64,000 nt of DNA, taken from the NCBI GenBank assembly GCA_963848955.1, contig CAWKFQ010000004.1, positions 124,001-188,000 of the forward strand, read 5' to 3'. Position numbers and translations under genes: made by a program. The notes beneath the pieces were generated by a model. It was not told the DNA's origin, made no database searches, and saw nothing but the letters and a program-made list of their open reading frames with translations. Shown one piece after another: positions 36,630 to 44,426 of this stretch. Every line of letters starts with the position of its first letter. The first letter of the stretch is position 1. The stretch is from DASUPK01 sp963848955 (GTDB lineage: Bacteria > Actinomycetota > Thermoleophilia > Solirubrobacterales > 70-9).

Positions 36630-37524
36630 CCGATTTGAAGCTCGCGTATTGGCCGGGTTGCGTCTAGCCGCGGCTTCACGCCGGAGCTCCACGGCTCGAT
36701 GGCGCTGGTGGCTGATCGCCTCGGCATCGAGCTGGTCGAGCTCGACCGCGCCAACTGCTGCGGCGCCGGCGTGATCGCCGAGCACAACCAGGAGCTGGCC
36801 GACACCCTCAACGCCCGGACCTTCGCCCTCGCCCAGCAGACCGGCCTGCCGATGATGAACATCTGCTCGACCTGCCAGGGCGCCCAGTCCGAGTGCCAGC
36901 AGCGCCTCCGCGACTCCGAGTACCGCTCCCACATCAACGAGACGCTCGCCGAGGAGGGGCTGTCGTACGACCCGGAGGGCTTCTCCAACAAGAACTTCCT
37001 CTGGGTCCTGGTCGAGGACTACGGGCTGGACCGGCTCGGCGAGCAGGTGACCCGCCCGCTCGAACGGCCTGCGCGTCGGACCCTTCTACGGCTGCTACAT
37101 CCTCCGACCCAAGCACCGGCTCGGCTACGAGGACCATCCCGAGCGCGACCTCTACCTCGATCGCCTGATCGAGGCGCTCGGCGGCGAGGTGGTCCAGTAC
37201 GACGGCGCGCGCAAGTGCTGCGGCTTCCCGATCATCACGATGGCCCGGGACGTGTCGCTGCGACAGGCCGGCACTCACATCGGCGACGCGATCGATGCCG
37301 ATGCCGACTGCCTGGTCACCCCCTGCCCGCTCTGCCATCTCAACCTCGACATGCAGCAGCCCGAGGCCGCCAAGGTCGTGAATCGCGAGCTCGGGCTCGC
37401 GGTGCTCCATCTCCCCCAGCTCGTCGGCCTCGCCCTCGGCTTCGAGCCGAAGCAGCTCGGCATGCGCAAGCACATCGCCTCGACCGAGTGGGTCGAGCAG
37501 CGGCTCGAGCCCGTCGCCGCTTGA
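36626..37524 (+). CDS. HdrB-like CCG-domain protein, probable quinone-reacting SdhE subunit, frameshifted
   Basis: About 298 residues with two cysteine-rich CCG domains of heterodisulfide reductase subunit B type. Domain 1 has YWPGCV, ANCCGAGV and CSTCQGAQ. Domain 2 has FYGCYILRP, KCCGFPI and CPLCHLNL. In type E succinate:quinone oxidoreductases such a protein replaces the membrane anchors SdhC/SdhD. An extra T near 36666 makes a TAG in frame 1, and a further shift lies near 37062; both restore smooth similarity when corrected. It begins within the stop of sdhB (ATGA), so the three genes are translationally coupled. Confidence 0.85.
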
Positions 37525-37528
37525 GCGC

Positions 37529-37792
37529 ATGGCCATCGACCAGCACCTGCTCGAGATCCAGCAGCGGCTGGCGCTCGTCGAGACGCGCCTAGAGCAACTC
37601 TTCGAGCACCTCGGCATAGAGCCGCGGGGCGGGGATCAAGCGGGCGGGCCCGATCCGGCCCAGGATCCCGAGATCCAGGACCTGCTGGCGAAGGGGAACG
37701 AGGCCCAGGCCGTTAAGCGCTACCGGGAGCTCACCGGCGCCGACATCGCCGAGGCTCAGAGCGCGATCAGGGACGCCCAGGGAGCTGGCTGA
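37529..37792 (+). CDS. Small protein with ribosomal L7/L12 C-terminal-like domain
   Basis: An 87-residue protein. The N-terminal half is a coiled-coil-like helix (HLLEIQQRLALVETRLEQLFEHL). The C-terminal part (IQDLLAKGNEAQAVKRYRELTGADIAEAQSAI, read in pieces) resembles the L7/L12 C-terminal fold seen in many small actinobacterial proteins. It follows the HdrB-like gene by 4 bases, so it is in the succinate dehydrogenase operon. Function unknown. Confidence 0.75.
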   Translation: MAIDQHLLEIQQRLALVETRLEQLFEHLGIEPRGGDQAGGPDPAQDPEIQDLLAKGNEAQAVKRYRELTGADIAEAQSAIRDAQGAG

Positions 37793-37838
37793 GTCCTTGC
37801 GCTGAGGTCGTCTCCCCGGCGCTAGCTTCGAGGGCGCC

Positions 37839-39185
37839 ATGGCCTCGACGGATCCGCCCGAGACCCAGCACCGGATCAAGGTGCGGATACTCGTCGTCTT
37901 CGCCTCGATCCTCGCCTTCCTTGCGATCTTCACCAGCTGGATCGACCGGCAGGCGCTCAACACCAACCGGTGGGTCGACACCAGCGGGAAGCTTCTCGAG
38001 GACAAGACGATCTCGGACGCCGTGGCGAGCTATTCCGTCGACCAGCTCTACGCCAACGTCGACGTCTCCGCGGTCATCAAGCAGCGCCTGCCGAAGGATG
38101 TGCAGCAGTTCTCGGCTCCCCTGGCCGCCGGCGTGCGCCAGTTCGCCACGCGGGCAGCGGAACAGGCGATCCAGTCACCGCGGATCCAGCAGGCTTGGAA
38201 GGACGCGAACCGGATCGCGCACACCCAGCTGGTCTCGATCCTGAAGGGGAACAACGAGGTCGTCTCGAGCCAGAACGGCAAGGTCGTCCTCAACCTCCGG
38301 CCGCTGGTCCTGCAGCTGGCCGACCGCATCGGGTTGAAGAAACAGCTCAATCAGAAGCTCCCGCCGGATGTCGGACAGCTCGAGGTCGCCGACTCGAAGA
38401 ATCTCGACACCGCCCGGACGGTCACAAAGCTCATCGAGGGGCTCTCCTGGTTCTTCACCTTCGGGAGCGTGGCCTTCTTCGGCCTCGCGGTCTTTCTGGC
38501 GAAGGGTCGCCGCTGGATGGTCCTGCTCGCCTACGGCCTGGGCCTGATGGCCGCGGGGCTGGGCGCGATCGCAGTGCGCGGCGCCCTCAAGGGTCTCTTC
38601 GTCGACTCTCTGGCGAATACCGAAGCCGCGAACGAGCCGGCGAAGCACGCCTGGGACATCGGGACCTCGCTCCTGCACAGCATCGCGATCACCGTGATCA
38701 TCTACGGCGTCCTCTTCGTGCTCGCCGCCTTCCTGGCATCGCCATCCGGTTACGCCGTCGGTGTCAGGAGGGCGCTCGCGCCGACGCTTCGCAATCGGCG
38801 TGAGCTCGTCTGGTCGATCTTCGGCGCGGCGGCCCTGTTCGGGTTGATCCTCTGGCCGCCCGATGGGTTCCGCCAGCTGGTGCTGACCCTGCTGTTGATC
38901 GCCCTCGCGGGGGTCGGCATCGAGGCGCTCAGGCGAAAGACGCTCGTCGAGTTCCCCGGCGCACAGCGAGGGGACTGGATGCAGTCGATGCGGGAGCGCG
39001 CGCGGCGGACCACCTCCGAGACGGGGCGCCGGATCGGATCGGCGGTCAAGGGCCTCTCGGACGGGGAGAAGGATCCAGACGACGCGAAGCTCGACCGGCT
39101 CGAGCGCCTCGGCGAGCTGAAGGAGAAGGGCGTCCTCACACAGGCCGAGTTCCGCGAGGAGAAGAAGAAGCTCCTCAGCGTTTAG
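37839..39185 (+). CDS. Membrane protein with C-terminal SHOCT-like motif
   Basis: A 448-residue protein. One N-terminal helix (ILVVFASILAFLAIFTSWI) is followed by a large extracytoplasmic region of about 150 residues (from WVDTSGKLLEDKTIS). At least four further helices follow (SWFFTFGSVAFFGLAVFLA, LLAYGLGLMAAGLGAIAV, TVIIYGVLFVLAAFLA, and the region from ELVWSIFGAAALFGLILW). The C-terminus (LDRLERLGELKEKGVLTQAEF, then REEKKKLL) is a SHOCT motif, a short oligomerisation helix hairpin common at C-termini. Function not known. Its end overlaps the convergent antiporter by 11 bases. Confidence 0.8.
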   Translation: MASTDPPETQHRIKVRILVVFASILAFLAIFTSWIDRQALNTNRWVDTSGKLLEDKTISDAVASYSVDQLYANVDVSAVIKQRLPKDVQQFSAPLAAGVRQFATRAAEQAIQSPRIQQAWKDANRIAHTQLVSILKGNNEVVSSQNGKVVLNLRPLVLQLADRIGLKKQLNQKLPPDVGQLEVADSKNLDTARTVTKLIEGLSWFFTFGSVAFFGLAVFLAKGRRWMVLLAYGLGLMAAGLGAIAVRGALKGLFVDSLANTEAANEPAKHAWDIGTSLLHSIAITVIIYGVLFVLAAFLASPSGYAVGVRRALAPTLRNRRELVWSIFGAAALFGLILWPPDGFRQLVLTLLLIALAGVGIEALRRKTLVEFPGAQRGDWMQSMRERARRTTSETGRRIGSAVKGLSDGEKDPDDAKLDRLERLGELKEKGVLTQAEFREEKKKLLSV

Positions 39186-40372
39186 CTGAGGAGATTCGCC
39201 CCTCGATCCACCGCGCTCCCAGGGTGTCGGTGAGCCCGTGGACGACGATCGAGACGAGGATCACGAACGCCACCGTCTCGAAGATCAGGTTGGCGTCGCT
39301 GACATCGGAGTTGAGGACCAGCTCGGCGAACAGGATTCCCGCCACCCCCTTTGGCCCGAACCAGGCGATGAATGCGCGTTGCGGCGCGGGCAGCCCGACT
39401 CGGAAGAAGGAGATGGTGATCGCGACGGGGCGCGCGATCGCCGAGCGCGAACGCAATGAAGACGACCAGCAGCGGAATGTCCTCGTGGTAGCCGGTCGCG
39501 ACGATCAGCCCCCCGAAGGCGAAGAAGGTGAGTACCTGGAGGATCGAGCTGACGTTTTCGCTGAAGACCACGAAGTCGTCCGCGATGTCTCGCTTTGCCA
39601 CCGCCAGCGAGATCCCGCAGACGAAAGCGGCGATCAGGCCGTTGCCCACTGTGACGTCAGCAAGGCCGTAGGTGAGCAGGCCGACCCCCAGCGCGTAGAT
39701 CCCCTCGTAGCGCCGCACGATCCCGCCCCCGGGTAGATGGTGGGTGAGGCGGCCGGCGCCAAGGCCGATCAGCACCCCGAGAACCGCGCCGAAGGCCGCC
39801 TCCCCGACCAGCTTGGCGGCCTCGGTCCCCGCGTCACCGCCGGGGGAGGCGAGGATGATGAAGAAGAGGACGAACGGGAGCGCCAGACCGTCATTGAGCC
39901 CGGACTCGAGGTTGAGGGCGTGCCGCACGGCCGAGGGCACCCGCTGTGACGTGACCACCGCCGAGGTGACGACCGGGTCCGTGGCGGAGAGCACCGAGCC
40001 GAGCAGGAAGGCCTCTGCCCAGCTGAGCTCGGAGAAGAGCACCTTTGCCGCCAGGGCCAGGAGGACCAGCGTGATGGGCATCGCGATCACCAGGGCGCGT
40101 ACCACCGGTCCCCAGTGAAGGATCAGGAGCTCCCGCTCCACGAAGAGCCCGTCGGAGAACAGCGTGACGATCAGGGCAAGCAGGAAGAGGTTGACAACGG
40201 CCTGATCGGATCCCTCGATGTGGATCGCCCCCGCCTCGGCCAGGATCAGCCCAGCGGCGACCGACAGCACGGAGATCGAGAGCACGGTCCCGCGCATGAG
40301 CCCAGAGAGAGCCGCCGCCAGGGCCAGGAGCGCTCCGCTGTACAGGAGTGCCTCCCCGAACCCGACGTCCAT
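39175..40372 (-). CDS. Cation:proton antiporter (CPA1/NhaP-like), frameshifted
   Basis: A sodium or potassium/proton exchanger of about 399 residues and 11-12 helices. Motifs include LLALIVTLFSDGLFVERELL, GSVLSATDPVVTSAVV and ALNLESGLNDGLALP, the ND/DP pair of ion-translocating CPA1 carriers. The last quarter (ARPVAITISFFRVG, FIAWFGPKGVAGILFAELV) is in another frame; the shift is near 39455. It could handle pH or salt stress. Confidence 0.85.
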
Positions 40373-40494
40373 TCACGGCTTATACCTGCTCCGGCCCGCC
40401 ACACAGGGCCGTCCGTCCCCGCCGAGATGCTTGCTCGGATGGACCGCTGCCACAATGCGCCGTCGGGCAACCGATTTAGGGTGACGGGAGAACT

Positions 40495-42516
40495 GTGAGC
40501 GAAGCCAGGACGCCACCGAGGCGAGCGCGAGCGCAGGAACGGCTTCGCCTGACGCGGAGACGCGTGCTCGGCGCCGCTCCGGCGGGGGCCATTGCAGCCC
40601 TGCTGGTGCTTGCAGCTGCCTTCGACGGCGCCTTCGACCTGCGCTACTGGGCCCTGATCGCGATCCTGGCGCTGACCATCCTGATCGCAACTCAGATAGC
40701 CGGGGGAATTCATGTGGACCGCGGCCCTCTGAGCGTCGCCGTTGCGCTGGTCTGGGCGTTCGCGGCGTGGACGCTGCTCTCGTCGCTCTGGGCGGAATCG
40801 GCGGCTCGCGCCTGGGAGGGAGCCGACCGGACGATCCTCTATGCAGCGGTGATCACGGTCCCACTCGCGCTGCGAGGACGTCGCCAGGCCCTCTGGGTGG
40901 GCCAGGGCATCTTCGCCGGGGTCGGACTGGTCGCCGTGATCACGCTGATCGACCTGCTCGGGAACGGCTCCGACCTGTTCCTCGCCGGCCGCCTCGACGA
41001 CCCGCTCGGCTATCGGAACGCCACGGCGACCCTGTTCGCCTTCGCCTTCTGGCCGCTGATCGGCCTCGCGTCGGAGCGCGGCCGCAATACACCCCTGCGC
41101 GCGGTCTCGTTCGCGATTGCCGTGTTGTCGCTCGGGCTCGCCTTCCTCACCCAGTCGCGAGGCGTCGCAATCGGCCTGGTCTGTGGGGCAGCGGTTTTCC
41201 TGATCATCGGCCCGGATCGCCTCCGCCGCATCTTGTTCGGGCTGGCCGCGGCCGCGGGGGTAGCGATCTTCTCCGGGCCGCTGCTCGACCCGTACCACGC
41301 CTTCCAGGACGGCCAGGTGCTGACGGACTCGGTCGTCGACAACGCGAGCTCCGCCCTCCTGGTTCTCACCTTCGCCGCCCTGCTCTTCGGACTGTTCGCC
41401 GCGCTGCTCGACAACGGCCTCCGAGGGTCGGCCGCCGGCAACGCAGCTCGGCGAGTCGCCCCCTACGGCCTCGCCGCGGCTGGAGTGGCGGGGCTGGTGG
41501 CGGTGCTCGTCGCGATCGGCAACCCCGTGAGCTACGCGAGCGACAAGTGGGATGAGTTCACGGATCTCGACTCCACCGCTTCGAGCTCGACCCGGCTGGG
41601 CTCGGTGGGGGGACAGCGCTACGACCTGTGGCGAGTGGCGGTGAAGGAGTTCGAGTCAGCGCCCGCGGGGGGCGTCGGAGAGGGCAACTACGTCTTCGAC
41701 TACTACGAGGAGCGCCGCACCGACCGCAACCTGAGCGATCCCCACAGCCTGCCATTCAGGCTGCTTTCGGAGACCGGGATCGTCGGCCTCCTGCTGTTCG
41801 GCGGCGTAATCGTCGCCCTCGGGATCGGGGTCGCGCGATCGGCCAGGGAGTCCCCGCCCAACGACCGGCGGATCATCGCGGGGCTCGCAGCCGCCGGTGC
41901 CGTCGTGATCGGCCAGTCGTTGACCGACTGGCTCTGGCTGATCCCGACGGTCACGGGCCTGGGACTCCTGGCGCTCGCGCTGGCGGCCGTGCCCCGAGGC
42001 CGCGCCGAAGACAGGACGAGCCCGCTGCAGCTGCCCTTCTTCCGGGACCGAGAGAGGCTGATCGCCCGCTATGGGATCGCGGCGCTGATGGCGGCGGCCG
42101 TGGTGAGCGTGGTCTTCCTCTTCCTCTCGGATCTCTATATACGCGAGGCTCGCGACGAGCAGGGCAAGTCTCCGGCGAAGCAGCTCTCGGCCGCCCGCAC
42201 CGCCGCCGATCTCAACCCCGTCTCGGTCATCCCGCTCTACCTGGAGGCATCGGCACTGGAGGCGCAGGGCGAGCGCAGCCATGCCCGGGACGTGCTCCAG
42301 GACGCCCTCTCGAAGGAGCCCGACAACTTCGTGACGCTGGCGCTGCTCGGCGACCTCCAGGTCCGCGCCGGGGAGCTCGCGGACGCCGCCCGCTACTACG
42401 AGAAGGCATCGGATCTGAACCCCCTGGACACGGGGCTCACGGCACTGGCCGAGCAGACCTCCCAGCGCGCAGAAGCCACACCCCCGCCCGCGCAGGGCAA
42501 GAAGCGCGGGACCTAG
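40495..42516 (+). CDS. O-antigen ligase-like polymerase with C-terminal TPR domain
   Basis: A 673-residue membrane protein, GTG start at 40495. At least ten hydrophobic helices span residues 25-500. The Wzy_C-type central motif region includes FLTQSRGVAIGLVCG and the long periplasmic loop with RYDLWRVAVKEFESAP, GVGEGNYVFDYYEERR and LSDPHSLPFRLLSETG, the DPH..L and R/H residues typical of O-antigen ligases. The C-terminal 130 residues are TPR-like (AARTAADLNPVSVIPLYLEASALEAQG, read in pieces). It ligates or polymerises surface polysaccharide. Its stop shares CTAG with the convergent glycosyltransferase. Confidence 0.85.
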   Translation: MSEARTPPRRARAQERLRLTRRRVLGAAPAGAIAALLVLAAAFDGAFDLRYWALIAILALTILIATQIAGGIHVDRGPLSVAVALVWAFAAWTLLSSLWAESAARAWEGADRTILYAAVITVPLALRGRRQALWVGQGIFAGVGLVAVITLIDLLGNGSDLFLAGRLDDPLGYRNATATLFAFAFWPLIGLASERGRNTPLRAVSFAIAVLSLGLAFLTQSRGVAIGLVCGAAVFLIIGPDRLRRILFGLAAAAGVAIFSGPLLDPYHAFQDGQVLTDSVVDNASSALLVLTFAALLFGLFAALLDNGLRGSAAGNAARRVAPYGLAAAGVAGLVAVLVAIGNPVSYASDKWDEFTDLDSTASSSTRLGSVGGQRYDLWRVAVKEFESAPAGGVGEGNYVFDYYEERRTDRNLSDPHSLPFRLLSETGIVGLLLFGGVIVALGIGVARSARESPPNDRRIIAGLAAAGAVVIGQSLTDWLWLIPTVTGLGLLALALAAVPRGRAEDRTSPLQLPFFRDRERLIARYGIAALMAAAVVSVVFLFLSDLYIREARDEQGKSPAKQLSAARTAADLNPVSVIPLYLEASALEAQGERSHARDVLQDALSKEPDNFVTLALLGDLQVRAGELADAARYYEKASDLNPLDTGLTALAEQTSQRAEATPPPAQGKKRGT

Positions 42517-43709
42517 CGGGCCACTTCCTCCAACAGCCTGTACCAGCTGTCGATCGCCAGCTCCCGCGAGTACTGCTGCTCGGCAGCTCGCCGGCCGGCG
42601 GCCCCGAGTACCTCTGCGCGGCTACGGTCGCCGGCCAGATCCCTGAGCGCGGCCGCAAGCTCCGCCGGCCGCTCGGGCGGGACGACCACACCGCATGAAG
42701 CGTCCTCGATAAGCGCAGCGGACTCACCGGCCGCCGAGAGGACCACCGGCCTGCCGGCGCTCATGGCCTCGAACATCTTCGTCGGAAGCGCGCCGCGGAA
42801 CAGCGGGCGGTCGCGCAACAGGACCACGGCCGCATCGGCCTCCGCGTAGAGGTCGGGCACCCGGTCGTGCGGCACACGTCCGACCATCCTCACGTTGGGG
42901 AGCCGGCCATCGGCGAGCCGGCGGCGCAGCTCCGGGCCTTCGGCGCCGTCGCCGGCGATCACGATTTCGATCGCGCTCTCGTCACCGAGCAGCTCCGCCG
43001 CGTCCATCAGCGTGCCCACTCCCTGGCTCATCCCGACGGTGCCGGCGTAGAGCACCCTGAATACGCCGTTGCCGTGAGGAGGCGAGTCGGGAAAGAGCGC
43101 CGGGTCGACGCTCGGCGCGATCCGGTGGACCTTCCCACCGGCATCCTCGAGCTGCTCCAGCGCCCTCTCTATTCCCCTGGTCGGGCAGACGATCGCCGCC
43201 GCGGCCCGGTAGCAGGCGTGCTCGAGCGTGCGGGCCGCGCTCACCAGGCGGGGGCGGCGCAGAGTTCCCAGCTCGACCGCGGAGTCGGGCCACATGTCGG
43301 AGACGTTCACAACCAGCGCCGCCCGCTTTCCGCGGGCGTAGGCGATCGAGGCTCCGGCGAGCAGGAGCGGCGGAGTCTCGACGATCACCGCATCGGCGGG
43401 GCCGCTCACTGATGCGGTCGCCAGGGCACTGCCGGCGAAGGAGGCGTGGTTGGCGATTCTGCGGCCAAAGCCGCGATTGGGCGCGGGGTACACGGCGCTG
43501 CGGACCACCCGCACCCCGTCCTCCTCTTCCTTCAGCCAGGGCCGGTTCCGGTAGGGCGGCTGTATCGCCCCGTCCGGGTAGTGTGGGAAGCCGGTGTGCA
43601 CCGTGACCTCGACCCCGCGGCGGCTCAATCCACGCGCCAGGGACGACAGCCGCGCCTGCGGAGCCCCGACCTCGGGCGGGTAGTAATGAGTGAGCAGGGT
43701 GACTCTCAT
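42513..43709 (-). CDS. Glycosyltransferase family 4 (WbuB-like)
   Basis: A 398-residue GT-B glycosyltransferase, start ATG at 43709 (MRVTLLTHYYPPEVG). The N-terminal domain has PQARLSSLARGLSRRGVEVTVHT and the DAVIVETPPLLLAGAS segment. The donor domain has FRVLYAGTVGMSQGV, IAGDGAEGPEL and the E-x7-E-like motif FRGALPTKMFEAMSAGRPVV. It makes a glycosidic bond in surface polysaccharide or lipid-linked oligosaccharide synthesis. An upstream in-frame extension is antisense to the methyltransferase and is rejected. Confidence 0.9.
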   Translation of the reverse strand: MRVTLLTHYYPPEVGAPQARLSSLARGLSRRGVEVTVHTGFPHYPDGAIQPPYRNRPWLKEEEDGVRVVRSAVYPAPNRGFGRRIANHASFAGSALATASVSGPADAVIVETPPLLLAGASIAYARGKRAALVVNVSDMWPDSAVELGTLRRPRLVSAARTLEHACYRAAAAIVCPTRGIERALEQLEDAGGKVHRIAPSVDPALFPDSPPHGNGVFRVLYAGTVGMSQGVGTLMDAAELLGDESAIEIVIAGDGAEGPELRRRLADGRLPNVRMVGRVPHDRVPDLYAEADAAVVLLRDRPLFRGALPTKMFEAMSAGRPVVLSAAGESAALIEDASCGVVVPPERPAELAAALRDLAGDRSRAEVLGAAGRRAAEQQYSRELAIDSWYRLLEEVAR

Positions 43710-44397
43710 CGTGGGGCAGTTAACCGCGTGTACTCGAGGTACGCAGGCAGCCGGCGCAAGCAGCGGGCCTGGGCGGCGGACAATCCGGGGAACGTCGCGA
43801 TCAGGGGCGAGCTGCTCGCGCATCTGCTCAGGCTCGCGGGGCCCGAGATCGAGGGAACGGGCGCGATCCTCGACGCCGGCTGCGGGACCGGCTGGTCGCT
43901 GCGCGCGCTGGTCGAGGCGGGGGTCCGGCCCGAGAGGCTCCATGGGATCGACATCCAGCCGGAGCGGGTCGCCGCGGCCAGGCGGGCGGTGCCCGGCGCC
44001 GAGATCGACGCAGGGGACGCCCGCCATCTTCCCTTTCCGGGACGAAAGCTTCACTGTCGTGCTCCAGCTCACGCTTCTTTCCTCTCTCGGCTCACACAGG
44101 GCAATACGTGAAGCCCTGGGCGAAGGGATGCGGGTACTCGCCCCGGGCGGCCTGCTGCTCGTCTACGAGCCGCGCGTCCCCAACCCGCTCAACAGGCACA
44201 CCCTGATGGTCAGGGACAGCGACCTGGACGCTGCCGGCATCAGATCACGCGAGCAGGTCAGCCTGACGGTGCTGCCGGCGTTGGCTCGCCGGTTGGGAGG
44301 CCGCACGGAGGCCCGCTACGAGCGCCTCGGACGCCTGCCATTCCTCCGAACTCACCGGCTGATCTCCTGCCGCGCCTCCCTCGGCCCCACGCCCTGA
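43686..44397 (+). CDS. SAM-dependent methyltransferase (class I), frameshifted
   Basis: About 237 residues. SAM motif I is ILDAGCGTGWSLRALVEAG, followed by HGIDIQPERVAAARR and DAGDARHLPF. The frame changes near 44035: a TTT run appears one base too long, and correction gives PFRDESFTVVLQLTLL with MRVLAPGGLLLVYEPR downstream, all canonical. The start ATG at 43686 lies 24 bases inside the divergent glycosyltransferase, so a later start is possible. Context suggests sugar or polysaccharide methylation. Confidence 0.82.
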
Positions 44398-44426
44398 CCG
44401 AAGCCCGCGCCGCGCGCTCGCGCCTA

